Assembly: GCA_964057225.1 (NCBI GenBank)
Contig: OZ059898.1
Span: 248,001 to 312,000 of the forward strand
DNA length: 64,000 bases
Direction: 5' to 3'
Origin: Auanema rhodensis
Taxonomy: Eukaryota > Nematoda > Chromadorea > Rhabditida > Rhabditidae
The notes beneath the pieces were generated by a model that was not told the origin of the DNA, searched no databases, and was given only the letters and a program-made list of their open reading frames with translations. Below are positions 38,195 through 52,970 of this stretch, one piece after another. A program made the translations under genes and the position numbers. Within the stretch, counting starts at the first letter, position 1; every line of letters begins with the position of its first letter.

Positions 38195-40658
38195 TCTCTT
38201 TATCTTTCACGTGAAGCGAGTTACATACCAAGTGCACATCACGTGTACATTTAATTAGCATAAATTGAAGTTCACGTAAATTTCAAAGTCATGGTTACCA
38301 TGAACCAATATCAATAAAAATTTGTTTTTAGACTAATATGGACATGGGAAATTTAATTTTGAAAACCGCATCTCTTTATCTTTCACGTGAAGCGAGTTAC
38401 ATACCAAGTGCACATCACGTGTACATTTAATTAGCATAAATTAAAGTTCACGTAAATTTCAAAGTCATGGTTACCATGCACCAATATCAATAAAAATTTG
38501 TTTTTAGACTAATATGGACATGGGAAATTTAATTTTGAAAACCGCATCTCTTCATCTTTCACGTGAAGCGAGTTACATACCAAGTGCACATCACGTGTAC
38601 ATTTAATTAGCATAAATTAAAGTTCACGTAAATTTCAAAGTCATGGTTACCATGAACCAATATCAATAAAAATTTGTTTTTAGACTAATATGGACATGGG
38701 GAATCTAATTTTGAAAACCGCATCTCTTTATCTTTCACGTGAAGCGAGTTACATACCAAGTGCACATCACGTGTACATTTAATTAGCGTAAATTAAAGTT
38801 CACGTAAATTTCAAAGTCATGGTTACCATGCACCAATATCAATAAAAATTTGTTTTTAGACTAATATGGACATGGGGAATCTAATTTTGAAAACCGCATC
38901 TCTTTATCTTTCACGTGAAGCGAGTTACATACCAAGTGCACATCACGTGTACATTTAATTAGCATAAATTAAAGTTCACGTAAATTTCAAAGTCATGGTT
39001 ACCATGAACCAATATCAATAAAAATTTGTTTTTAGACTAATATGGACATGGGGAATCTAATTTTGAAAACCGCATCTCTTTATCTTTCACGTGAAGCGAG
39101 TTACATACCAAGTGCACATCACGTGTACATTTAATTAGCATAAATTAAAGTTCACGTAAATTTCAAAGTCATGGTTACCATGCACCAATATCAATAAAAA
39201 TTTGTTTTTAGACTAATATGGACATGGGGAATCTAATTTTGAAAACCGCATCTCTTTATCTTTCACGTGAAGCGAGTTACATACCAAGTGCACATCACGT
39301 GTACATTTAATTAGCATAAATTAAAGTTCACGTAAATTTCAAAGTCATGGTTACCATGAACCAATATCAATAAAAATTTGTTTTTAGACTAATATGGACA
39401 TGGGGAATCTAATTTTGAAAACCGCATCTCTTTATCTTTCACGTGAAGCGAGTTACATACTAAGTGCACATCACGTGTACATTTAATTAGCATAAATTAA
39501 AGTTCACGTAAATTTCAAAGTCATGGTTACCATAAACCAATATCAATAAAAATTTGTTTTTAGACTAATATGGACATGGGGAATCTAATTTTGAAAACCG
39601 CATCTCTTTATCTTTCACGTGAAGCGAGTTACATACCGAGTGCACATCACGTGTACATTTAATTAGCATAAATTAAAGTTCACGTAAATTTCAAAGTCAT
39701 GGTTACCATGCACCAATATCAATAAAAATTTGTTTTTAGACTAATATGGACATGGGGAATCTAATTTTGAACACCGCATCTCTTTATCTTTCACGTGAAG
39801 CGAGTTACATACCAAGTGCACATCACGTGTACATTTAATTAGCATAAATTAAAGTTCACGTAAATTTCAAAGTCATGGTTACCATGAACCAATATCAATA
39901 AAAATTTGTTTTTAGACTAATATGGACATGGGAAATCTAATTTTGAAAACCGCATCTCTTTATCTTTCACGTGAAGCGAGTTACATACCAAGTGCACATC
40001 ACGTGTACATTTAATTAGCATAAATTAAAGTTCACGTAAATTTCAAAGTCATGGTTACCATGCACCAATATCAATAAAAATTTGTTTTTAGACTAATATG
40101 GACATGGGAAATTTAATTTTGAAAACCGCATCTCTTTATCTTTCACGTGAAGCGAGTTACATACCAAGTGCACATCACGTGTACATTTAATTAGCATAAA
40201 TTAAAGTTCACGTAAATTTCAAAGTCATGGTTACCATGCACCAATATCAATAAAAATTTGTTTTTAGACTAATATGGACATGGGGAATCTAATTTTGAAA
40301 ACCGCATCTCTTTATCTTTCACGTGAAGCGAGTTACATACCAAGTGCACATCACGTGTACATTTAATTAGCATAAATTAAAGTTCACGTAAATTTCAAAG
40401 TCATGGTTACCATGAACCAATATCAATAAAAATTTGTTTTTAGACTAATATGGACATAGGGAATCTAATTTTGAAAACCGCATCTCTTTATCTTTCACGT
40501 GAAGCGAGTTACATACCAAGTGCACATCACGTGTACATTTAATTACCATAAATTAAAGTTCACGTAAATTTCAAAGTCATGGTTACCATGAACCAATATC
40601 AATAAAAATTTGTTTTTAGACTAATATGGACATGGGAAATTTAATTTTGAAAACCGCA

Positions 40659-41714
40659 TCTCTTTATCTTTCACGTGAAGCGAGTTACATACCAAGTGCA
40701 CATCACGTGTACATTTAATTAGCATAAATTAAAGTTCACGTAAATTTCAAAGTCATGGTTACCATGAACCAATATCAATAAAAATTTGTTTTTAGACTAA
40801 TATGGACATAGGGAATCTAATTTTGAAAACCGCATCTCTTCATCTTTCACGTGAAGCGAGTTACATACCAAGTGCCCATCACGTGTACATTTAATTAGCA
40901 TAAATTGAAGTTCACGTAAATTTCAAAGTCATGGTTACCATGAACCAATATCAATAAAAATTTGTTTTTAGACTAATATGGACATGGGGAATCTAATTTT
41001 GAAAACCGCATCTCTTTATCTTTCACGTGAAGCGAGTTACATACCAAGTGCACATCACGTGTACATTCAATTAGCATAAATTAAAGTTCACGTAAATTTC
41101 AAAGTCATGGTTACCATGCACCAATATCAATAAAAATTTGTTTTTAGACTAATATGGACATGGGGAATCTAATTTTGAAAACCGCATCTCTTTATCTTTC
41201 ACGTGAAGCGAGTTACATACCAAGTGCACATCACGTGTACATTTAATTAGCATAAATTAAAGTTCACGTAAATTTCAAAGTCATGGTTACCATGCACCAA
41301 TATCAATAAAAATTTGTTTTTAGACTAATATGGACATGGGGAATCTAATTTTGAAAACCGCATCTCTTTATCTTTCACGTGAAGCGAGTTACATACCAAG
41401 TGCACATCACGTGTACATTTAATTAGCATAAATTAAAGTTCACGTAAATTTCAAAGTCATGGTTACCATGCACCAATATCAATAAAAATTTGTTTTTAGA
41501 CTAATATGGACATGGGGAATCTAATTTTGAAAACCGCATCTCTTTATCTTTCACGTGAAGCGAGTTACATACCAAGTGCACATCACGTGTACATTTAATT
41601 AGCATAAATTAAAGTTCACGTAAATTACAAAGTCATGGTTACCATGCACCAATATCAATAAAAATTTGTTTTTAGACTAATATGGACATGGGGAATCTAA
41701 TTTTGGAAACCGCA
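40659..41714 (+). repeat. Six-unit block, right copy of the 20-unit-offset duplication
   Basis: Same order as 37139-38194, with CATAGGG near 40807, TCTTCATC near 40838 and AAATTACAAAG near 41622. Private changes are TGCCCATC near 40873 and ACATTCAATT near 41064. Confidence 0.87.
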
Positions 41715-42762
41715 TCTCTTTATCTTTCACGTGAAGCGAGTTACATACCAAGTGCACATCACGTGTACATTTAATTAGCATAAATTAAAGTTCACGTAAA
41801 TTTCAAAGTCATGGTTACCATGCACCAATATCAATAAAAATTTGTTTTTAGACTAATATGGACATGGGGAATCTAATTTTGAAAACCGCATCTCTTTATC
41901 TTTCACGTGAAGCGAGTTACATACCAAGTGCACATCACGTGTACATTTAATTAGCATAAATTAAAGTTCACGTAAATTACAAAGTCATGGTTACCATGCA
42001 CCAATATCAATAAAAATTTGTTTTTAGACTAATATGGACATGGGAAATTTAATTTTGAAAACCGCATCTCTTTATCTTTCACGTGAAGCGAGTTACATAC
42101 CAAGTGCACATCACGTGTACATTTAATTAGCATAAATTAAAGTTCACGTAAATTTCAAAGTCATGGTTACCATGCACCAATATCAATAAAAATTTGTTTT
42201 TAGACTAATATGGACATGGGGAATCTAATTTTGAAAACCGCATCTCTTTATCTTTCACGTGAAGCGAGTTACATACCAAGTGCACATCACGTGTACATTT
42301 AATTAGCATAAATTAAAGTTCACGTAAATTTCAAAGTCATGGTTACCATGAACCAATATCAATAAAAATTTGTTTTTAGACTAATATGGACATAGGGAAT
42401 CTAATTTTGAAAACCGCATCTCTTCATCTTTCACGTGAAGCGAGTTACATACCAAGTGCACATCACGTGTACATTTAATTAGCATAAATTGAAGTTCACG
42501 TAAATTTCAAAGTCATGGTTACCATGAACCAATATCAATAAAAATTTGTTTTTAGACTAATATGGACATGGGGAATCTAATTTTGAAAACCGCATCTCTT
42601 TATCTTTCACGTGAAGCGAGTTACATACCAAGTGCACATCAAGTGTACATTTAATTAGCATAAATTAAAGTTCACGTAAATTTCAAAGTCATGGTTACCA
42701 TGCACCAATATCAATAAAAATTTGTTTTTAGACTAATATGGACATGGGGAATCTAATTTTGA

Positions 42763-43818
42763 AAACCGCATCTCTTTATCTTTCACGTGAAGCGAGTTAC
42801 ATACCAAGTGCACATCACGTGTACATTTAATTAGCATAAATTAAAGTTCACGTGAATTTCAAAGTCATGGTTACCATGAACCAATATCAATAAAAATTTG
42901 TTTTTAGACTAATATGGACATAGGGAATCTAATTTTGAAAACCGCATCTCTTCATCTTTCACGTGAAGCGAGTTACATACCAAGTGCACATCACGTGTAC
43001 ATTTAATTAGCATAAATTGAAGTTCACGTAAATTTCAAAGTCATGGTTACCATGAACCAATATCAATAAAAATTTGTTTTTAGACTAATATGGACATGGG
43101 GAATCTAATTTTGAAAACCGCATCTCTTTATCTTTCACGTGAAGCGAGTTACATACCAAGTGCACATCACGTGTACATTTAATTAGCATAAATTAAAGTT
43201 CACGTAAATTTCAAAGTCATGGTTACCATGCACCAATATCAATAAAAATTTGTTTTTAGACTAATATGGACATGGGGAATCTAATTTTGAAAACCGCATC
43301 TCTTTATCTTTCACGTGAAGCGAGTTACATACCAAGTGCACATCACGTGTACATTTAATTAGCATAAATTAAAGTTCACGTAAATTTCAAAGTCATGGTT
43401 ACCATGAACCAATATCAATAAAAATTTGTTTTTAGACTAATATGGACATGGGGAATCTAATTTTGAAAACCGCATCTCTTTATCTTTCACGTGAAGCGAG
43501 TTACATACCAAGTGCACATCACGTGTACATTTAATTAGCATAAATTAAAGTTCACGTAAATTTCAAAGTCATGGTTACCATGCACCAATATCAATAAAAA
43601 TTTGTTTTTAGACTAATATGGACATGGGAAATTTAATTTTGAAAACCGCATCTCTTTATCTTTCACGTGAAGCGAGTTACATACCAAGTGCACATCACGT
43701 GTACATTTAATTAGCATAAATTAAAGTTCACGTAAATTTCAAAGTCCTGGTTACCATGCACCAATATCAATAAAAATTTGTTTTTTGACTAATATGGACA
43801 TGGGGAATCTAATTTTGA
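42763..43818 (+). repeat. Six-unit block, left copy at 33-unit offset
   Basis: Order: A109 with CATAGGG; TCTTCATC with A73G and A109; C109; A109; C109 with GGGAAATTT; TCCTGG (43745) with TTTTTTGACT. The same order lies at 48571-49626, 5,808 bp away. A private CACGTGAATTT lies near 42849. Confidence 0.88.
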
Positions 43819-44522
43819 AAACCGCATCTCTTTATCTTTCACGTGAAGCGAGTTACATACCAAGTGCACATCACGTGTACATTTAATTAGCATAAATTAA
43901 AGTTCACGTAAATTTCAAAGTCATGGTTACCATGCACCAATATCAATAAAAATTTGTTTTTAGACTAATATGGACATGGGAAATTTAATTTTGAAAACCG
44001 CATCTCTTTATCTTTCACGTGAAGCGAGTTACATACCAAGTGCACATCACGTGTACATTTAATTAGCATAAATTAAAGTTCACGTAAATTTCAAAGTCAT
44101 GGTTACCATGCACCAATATCAATAAAAATTTGTTTTTAGACTAATATGGACATGGGGAATCTAATTTTGAAAACCGCATCTCTTTATCTTTCACGTGAAG
44201 CGAGTTACATACCAAGTGCACATCACGTGTACATTTAATTAGCATAAATTGAAGTTCACGTAAATTTAAAAGTCATGGTTACCATGCACCAATATCACTA
44301 AAAATTTGTTTTTAGACTAATATGGACATGGGGAATCTAATTTTGAAAACCGCATCTCTTTATCTTTCACGTGAAGCGAGTTACATACCAAGGGCACATC
44401 ACGTGTACATTTAATTAGCATAAATTAAAGTTCACGTAAATTTCAAAGTCATGGTTACCATGCACCAATATCAATAAAAATTTGTTTTTAGACTAATATG
44501 GACATGGGGAATTTAATTTTGA

Positions 44523-47514
44523 AAACCGCATCTCTTTATCTTTCACGTGAAGCGAGTTACATACCAAGTGCACATCACGTGTACATTTAATTAGCATAAA
44601 TTAAAGTTCACGTAAATTTCAAAGTCATGGTTACCATGAACCAATATCAATAAAAATTTGTTTTTAGACTAATATGGACAAGGGAAATTTAATTTTGAAA
44701 ACCGCATCTCTTTATCTTTCACGTGAAGCGAGTTACATACCAAGTGCACATCACGTGTACATTTAATTAGCATAAATTAAAGTTCACGTAAATTTCAAAG
44801 TCATGGTTACCATGCACCAATATCAATAAAAATTTGTTTTTTGACTAATATGGACATGGGGAATCTAATTTTGGAAACCGCATCTCTTTATCTTTCACGT
44901 GAAGCGAGTTACATACCAAGTGCACATCACGTGTACATTTAATTAGCATAAATTAAAGTTCACGTAAATTTCAAAGTCATGGTTACCATGCACCAATATC
45001 AATAAAAATTTGTTTTTAGACTAATATGGACATGGGGAATCTAATTTTGAAAACCGCATCTCTTTATCTTTCACGTGAAGCGAGTTACATACCAAGTGCA
45101 CATCACGTGTACATTTAATTAGCATAAATTAAAGTTCACGTAAATTTCAAAGTCATGGTTACCATGCACCAATATCAATAAAAATTTGTTTTTAGACTAA
45201 TATGGACATGGGGAATCTAATTTTGAAAACCGCATCTCTTTATCTTTCACGTGAAGCGAGTTACATACCAAGTGCACATCACGTGTACATATAATTAGCA
45301 TAAATTAAAGTTCACGTAAATTTCAAAGTCATGGTTACCATGAACCAATATCAATAAAAATTTGTTTTTAGACTAATATGGACATGGGGAATCTAATTTT
45401 GAAAACCGCATCTCTTTATCTTTCACGTGAAGCGAGTTACATACCAAGTGCACATCACGTGTACATTTAATTAGCATAAATTAAAGTTCACGTAAATTTC
45501 AAAGTCATGGTTACCATGCACCAATATCACTAAAAATTTGTTTTTAGACTAATATGGACATGGGGAATCTAATTTTGAAAACCGCATCTCTTTATCTTTC
45601 ACGTGAAGCGAGTTACATACCAAGGGCACATCACGTGTACATTTAATTAGCATAAGTTAAAGTTCACGTAAATTTCAAAGTCATGGTTACCATGCACCAA
45701 TATCAATAAAAATTTGTTTTTAGACTAATATGGAAATGGGGAATCTAATTTTGAAAACCGCATCTCTTTATCTTTCACGTGAAGCGAGTTACATACCAAG
45801 TGCACATCACGTGTACATTTAATTAGCATAAATTAAAGTTCACGTAAATTTCAAAGTCATGGTTACCATGAACCAATATCAATAAAAATTTGTTTTTAGA
45901 CTAATATGGACATGGGGAATCTAATTTTGAAAACCGCATCTCTTTATCTTTCACGTGAAGCGAGTTACATACCAAGTGCACATCACGTGTACATTTAATT
46001 AGCATAAATTAAAGTTCACGTAAATTTCAAAGTCATGGTTACCATGCACCAATATCAATAAAAATTTGTTTTTAGACTAATATGGACATGGGGAATCTAA
46101 TTTTGGAAACCGCATCTCTTTATCTTTCACGTGAAGCGAGTTACATACCAAGTGCACATCACGTGTACATTTAATTAGCATAAATTGAAGTTCACGTAAA
46201 TTTCAAAGTCATGGTTACCATGAACCAATATCAATAAAAATTTGTTTTTAGACTAATATGGACATGGGGAATCTAATTTTGAAAACCGCATCTCTTTATC
46301 TTTCACGTGAAGCGAGTTACATACCAAGTGCACATCACGTGTACATTTAATTAGCATAAATTAAAGTTCACGTAAATTTCAAAGTCATGGTTACCATGAA
46401 CCAATATCAAAAAAAATTTGTTTTTAGACTAATATGGACATGGGGAATCTAATTTTGAAAACCGCATCTCTTTATCTTTCACGTGAAGCGAGTTACATAC
46501 CAAGTGCACATCACGTGTACATTTAATTAGCATAAATTAAAGTTCACGTAAATTTCAAAGTCATGGTTACCATGCACAAATATCAATAAAAATTTGTTTT
46601 TAGACTAATATGGACATGGGGAATCTAATTTTGAAAACCGCATCTCTTTATCTTTCACGTGAAGCGAGTTACATACCAAGTGCACATCACGTGTACATTT
46701 AATTAGCATAAATTGAAGTTCACGTAAATTTCAAAGTCATGGTTACCATGAACCAATATCAATAAAAATTTGTTTTTAGACTAATATGGACATGGGGAAT
46801 CTAATTTTGAAAACCGCATCTCTTTATCTTTCACGTGAAGCGAGTTACATACCAAGTGCACATCACGTGTACATTTAATTAGCATAAATTAAAGTTCACG
46901 TAAATTTCAAAGTCATGGTTACCATGAACCAATATCAAAAAAAATTTGTTTTTAGACTAATATGGACATGGGGAATCTAATTTTGAAAACCGCATCTCTT
47001 TATCTTTCACGTGAAGCGAGTTACATACCAAGTGCACATCACGTGTACATTTAATTAGCATAAATTAAAGTTCACGTAAATTTCAAAGTCATGGTTACCA
47101 TGCACAAATATCAATAAAAATTTGTTTTTAGACTAATATGGACATGGGGAATCTAATTTTGAAAACCGCATCTCTTTATCTTTCACGTGAAGCGAGTTAC
47201 ATACCAAGTGCACATCACGTGTACATTTAATTAGCATAAATTAAAGTTCACGTAAATTTCAAAGTCATGGTTACCATGCACCAATATCAATAAAAATTTG
47301 TTTTTAGACTAATATGGACATGGGGAATCTAATTTTGAAAACCGCATCTCTTTATCTTTCACGTGAAGCGAGTTACATACCAAGGGCACATCACGTGTAC
47401 ATTTAATTAGCATAAATTAAAGTTCACGTAAATTTCAAAGTCATGGTTACCATGCACCAATATCAATAAAAATTTGTTTTTAGACTAATATGGACATGGG
47501 GAATCTAATTTTGA
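44523..47514 (+). repeat. 17-unit block, left copy at 31-unit offset
   Basis: Seventeen units (2,992 bp) with rare markers in fixed order: GGACAAGGG (44681), TTTTTTGACT (44837), CATATAATT (45289), TCACTAAAA (45527), TGGAAATGGG (45731), TCAAAAAAAA (46407), CACAAATATC (46577), then TCAAAAAAAA and CACAAATATC again (46935, 47103) and T39G (47339). All recur 5,456 bp to the right. Confidence 0.92.
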
Positions 47515-48570
47515 AAACCGCATCTCTTTATCTTTCACGTGAAGCGAGTTACATACCAAGTGCACATCACGTGTACATTTAATTAGCATAAATTAAAGTT
47601 CACGTAAATTTCAAAGTCATGGTTACCATGCACCAATATCAATAAAAATTTGTTTTTAGACTAATATGGACATGGGGAATCTAATTTTGAAAACCGCATC
47701 TCTTTATCTTTCACGTGAAGCGAGTTACATACCAAGTGCACATCACGTGTACATTTAATTAGCATAAATTAAAGTTCACGTAAATTACAAAGTCATGGTT
47801 ACCATGCACCAATATCAATAAAAATTTGTTTTTAGACTAATATGGACATGGGGAATCTAATTTTGGAAACCGCATCTCTTTATCTTTCACGTGAAGCGAG
47901 TTACATACCAAGTGCACATCACGTGTACATTTAATTAGCATAAATTAAAGTTCACGTAAATTTCAAAGTCATGGTTACCATGCACCAATATCAATAAAAA
48001 TTTGTTTTTAGACTAATATGGACATGGGGAATCTAATTTTGAAAACCGTATCTCTTTATCTTTCACGTGAAGCGAGTTACATACCAAGTGCACATCACGT
48101 GTACATTTAATTAGCATAAATTAAAGTTCACGTAAATTTCAAAGTCATGGTTACCATGAACCAATATCAATAAAAATTTGTTTTTAGACTAATATGGACA
48201 TGGGAAATCTAATTTTGAAAACCGCATCTCTTTATCTTTCACGTGAAGCGAGTTACATACCAAGTGCACATCACGTGTACATTTAATTAGCATAAATTAA
48301 AGTTCACGTAAATTTCAAAGTCATGGTTACCATGCACCAATATCAATAAAAATTTGTTTTTAGACTAATATGGACATGGGAAATTTAATTTTGAAAACCG
48401 CATCTCTTTATCTTTCACGTGAAGCGAGTTACATACCAAGTGCACATCACGTGTACATTTAATTAGCATAAATTAAAGTTCACGTAAATTTCAAAGTCAT
48501 GGTTACCATGCACCAATATCAATAAAAATTTGTTTTTAGACTAATATGGACATGGGGAATCTAATTTTGA

Positions 48571-49626
48571 AAACCGCATCTCTTTATCTTTCACGTGAAG
48601 CGAGTTACATACCAAGTGCACATCACGTGTACATTTAATTAGCATAAATTAAAGTTCACGTAAATTTCAAAGTCATGGTTACCATGAACCAATATCAATA
48701 AAAATTTGTTTTTAGACTAATATGGACATAGGGAATCTAATTTTGAAAACCGCATCTCTTCATCTTTCACGTGAAGCGAGTTACATACCAAGTGCACATC
48801 ACGTGTACATTTAATTAGCATAAATTGAAGTTCACGTAAATTTCAAAGTCATGGTTACCATGAACCAATATCAATAAAAATTTGTTTTTAGACTAATATG
48901 GACATGGGGAATCTAATTTTGAAAACCGCATCTCTTTATCTTTCACGTGAAGCGAGTTACATACCAAGTGCACATCACGTGTACATTTAATTAGCATAAA
49001 TTAAAGTTCACGTAAATTTCAAAGTCATGGTTACCATGCACCAATATCAATAAAAATTTGTTTTTAGACTAATATGGACATGGGGAATCTAATTTTGAAA
49101 ACCGCATCTCTTTATCTTTCACGTGAAGCGAGTTACATACCAAGTGCACATCACGTGTACATTTAATTAGCATAAATTAAAGTTCACGTAAATTTCAAAG
49201 TCATGGTTACCATGAACCAATATCAATAAAAATTTGTTTTTAGACTAATATGGACATGGGGAATCTAATTTTGAAAACCGCATCTCTTTATCTTTCACGT
49301 GAAGCGAGTTACATACCAAGTGCACATCACGTGTACATTTAATTAGCATAAATTAAAGTTCACGTAAATTTCAAAGTCATGGTTACCATGCACCAATATC
49401 AATAAAAATTTGTTTTTAGACTAATATGGACATGGGAAATTTAATTTTGAAAACCGCATCTCTTTATCTTTCACGTGAAGCGAGTTACATACCAAGTGCA
49501 CATCACGTGTACATTTAATTAGCATAAATTAAAGTTCACGTAAATTTCAAAGTCCTGGTTACCATGCACCAATATCAATAAAAATTTGTTTTTTGACTAA
49601 TATGGACATGGGGAATCTAATTTTGA
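48571..49626 (+). repeat. Six-unit block, right copy at 33-unit offset
   Basis: Matches 42763-43818, including the otherwise unseen pair TCCTGG (49553) and TTTTTTGACT (49589-49595) in a single unit. After it the offset between copies changes to 31 units. Confidence 0.88.
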
Positions 49627-49978
49627 AAACCGCATCTCTTTATCTTTCACGTGAAGCGAGTTACATACCAAGTGCACATCACGTGTACATTTAATTAGCA
49701 TAAATTAAAGTTCACGTAAATTTCAAAGTCATGGTTACCATGCACCAATATCAATAAAAATTTGTTTTTAGACTAATATGGACATGGGGAATCTAATTTT
49801 GAAAACCGCATCTCTTTATCTTTCACGTGAAGCGAGTTACATACCAAGTGCACATCACGTGTACATTTAATTAGCATAAATTAAAGTTCACGTAAATTTC
49901 AAAGTCATGGTTACCATGCACCAATATCAATAAAAATTTGTTTTTAGACTAATATGGACATGGGGAATTTAATTTTGA

Positions 49979-52970
49979 AAACCGCATCTCTTTATCTTTC
50001 ACGTGAAGCGAGTTACATACCAAGTGCACATCACGTGTACATTTAATTAGCATAAATTAAAGTTCACGTAAATTTCAAAGTCATGGTTACCATGAACCAA
50101 TATCAATAAAAATTTGTTTTTAGACTAATATGGACAAGGGAAATTTAATTTTGAAAACCGCATCTCTTTATCTTTCACGTGAAGCGAGTTACATACCAAG
50201 TGCACATCACGTGTACATTTAATTAGCATAAATTAAAGTTCACGTAAATTTCAAAGTCATGGTTACCATGCACCAATATCAATAAAAATTTGTTTTTTGA
50301 CTAATATGGACATGGGGAATCTAATTTTGGAAACCGCATCTCTTTATCTTTCACGTGAAGCGAGTTACATACCAAGTGCACATCACGTGTACATTTAATT
50401 AGCATAAATTAAAGTTCACGTAAATTTCAAAGTCATGGTTACCATGCACCAATATCAATAAAAATTTGTTTTTAGACTAATATGGACATGGGGAATCTAA
50501 TTTTGAAAACCGCATCTCTTTATCTTTCACGTGAAGCGAGTTACATACCAAGTGCACATCACGTGTACATTTAATTAGCATAAATTAAAGTTCACGTAAA
50601 TTTCAAAGTCATGGTTACCATGCACCAATATCAATAAAAATTTGTTTTTAGACTAATATGGACATGGGGAATCTAATTTTGAAAACCGCATCTCTTTATC
50701 TTTCACGTGAAGCGAGTTACATACCAAGTGCACATCACGTGTACATATAATTAGCATAAATTAAAGTTCATGTAAATTTCAAAGTCATGGTTACCATGAA
50801 CCAATATCAATAAAAATTTGTTTTTAGACTAATATGGACATGGGGAATCTAATTTTGAAAACCGCATCTCTTTATCTTTCACGTGAAGCGAGTTACATAC
50901 CAAGTGCACATCACGTGTACATTTAATTAGCATAAATTAAAGTTCACGTAAATTTCAAAGTCATGGTTACCATGCACCAATATCACTAAAAATTTGTTTT
51001 TAGACTAATATGGACATGGGGAATCTAATTTTGAAAACCGCATCTCTTTATCTTTCACGTGAAGCGAGTTACATACCAAGGGCACATCACGTGTACATTT
51101 AATTAGCATAAATTAAAGTTCACGTAAATTTCAAAGTCATGGTTACCATGCACCAATATCAATAAAAATTTGTTTTTAGACTAATATGGAAATGGGGAAT
51201 CTAATTTTGAAAACCGCATCTCTTTATCTTTCACGTGAAGCGAGTTACATACCAAGTGCACATCACGTGTACATTTAATTAGCATAAATTAAAGTTCACG
51301 TAAATTTCAAAGTCATGGTTACCATGAACCAATATCAATAAAAATTTGTTTTTAGACTAATATGGACATGGGGAATCTAATTTTGAAAACCGCATCTCTT
51401 TATCTTTCACGTGAAGCGAGTTACATACCAAGTGCACATCACGTGTACATTTAATTAGCATAAATTAAAGTTCACGTAAATTTCAAAGTCATGGTTACCA
51501 TGCACCAATATCAATAAAAATTTGTTTTTAGACTAATATGGACATGGGGAATCTAATTTTGGAAACCGCATCTCTTTATCTTTCACGTGAAGCGAGTTAC
51601 ATACCAAGTGCACATCACGTGTACATTTAATTAGCATAAATTGAAGTTCACGTAAATTTCAAAGTCATGGTTACCATGAACCAATATCAATAAAAATTTG
51701 TTTTTAGACTAATATGGACATGGGGAATCTAATTTTGAAAACCGCATCTCTTTATCTTTCACGTGAAGCGAGTTACATACCAAGTGCACATCACGTGTAC
51801 ATTTAATTAGCATAAATTAAAGTTCACGTAAATTTCAAAGTCATGGTTACCATGAACCAATATCAAAAAAAATTTGTTTTTAGACTAATATGGACATGGG
51901 GAATCTAATTTTGAAAACCGCATCTCTTTATCTTTCACGTGAAGCGAGTTACATACCAAGTGCACATCACGTGTACATTTAATTAGCATAAATTAAAGTT
52001 CACGTAAATTTCAAAGTCATGGTTACCATGCACAAATATCAATAAAAATTTGTTTTTAGACTAATATGGACATGGGGAATCTAATTTTGAAAACCGCATC
52101 TCTTTATCTTTCACGTGAAGCGAGTTACATACCAAGTGCACATCACGTGTACATTTAATTAGCATAAATTGAAGTTCACGTAAATTTCAAAGTCATGGTT
52201 ACCATGAACCAATATCAATAAAAATTTGTTTTTAGACTAATATGGACATGGGGAATCTAATTTTGAAAACCGCATCTCTTTATCTTTCACGTGAAGCGAG
52301 TTACATACCAAGTGCACATCACGTGTACATTTAATTAGCATAAATTAAAGTTCACGTAAATTTCAAAGTCATGGTTACCATGAACCAATATCAAAAAAAA
52401 TTTGTTTTTAGACTAATATGGACATGGGGAATCTAATTTTGAAAACCGCATCTCTTTATCTTTCACGTGAAGCGAGTTACATACCAAGTGCACATCACGT
52501 GTACATTTAATTAGCATAAATTAAAGTTCACGTAAATTTCAAAGTCATGGTTACCATGCACAAATATCAATAAAAATTTGTTTTTAGACTAATATGGACA
52601 TGGGGAATCTAATTTTGAAAACCGCATCTCTTTATCTTTCACGTGGAGCGAGTTACATACCAAGTGCACATCACGTGTACATTTAATTAGCATAAATTAA
52701 AGTTCACGTAAATTTCAAAGTCATGGTTACCATGCACCAATATCAATAAAAATTTGTTTTTAGACTAATATGGACATGGGGAATCTAATTTTGAAAACCG
52801 CATCTCTTTATCTTTCACGTGAAGCGAGTTACATACCAAGGGCACATCACGTGTACATTTAATTAGCATAAATTAAAGTTCACGTAAATTTCAAAGTCAT
52901 GGTTACCATGCACCAATATCAATAAAAATTTGTTTTTAGACTAATATGGACATGGGGAATCTAATTTTGA
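49979..52970 (+). repeat. 17-unit block, right copy at 31-unit offset
   Basis: Repeats 44523-47514: GGACAAGGG (50137), CATATAATT (50745), TCACTAAAA, TGGAAATGGG (51187), TCAAAAAAAA (51863, 52391) and T39G (52795). Private changes are TTCATGTAAA near 50768 and CACGTGGAGCG near 52642. Confidence 0.92.
51211..52970 (+). repeat. 10-mer higher-order repeat, tandem copy 1
   Basis: Ten units: A109; A168G; A73G with A109; TCAAAAAAAA; CACAAATATC; A73G with A109; TCAAAAAAAA; CACAAATATC; consensus; T39G. The adjacent 52971-54730 repeats the order, and 45755-47514 is a third copy carried in the 31-unit-offset duplication. Confidence 0.9.
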
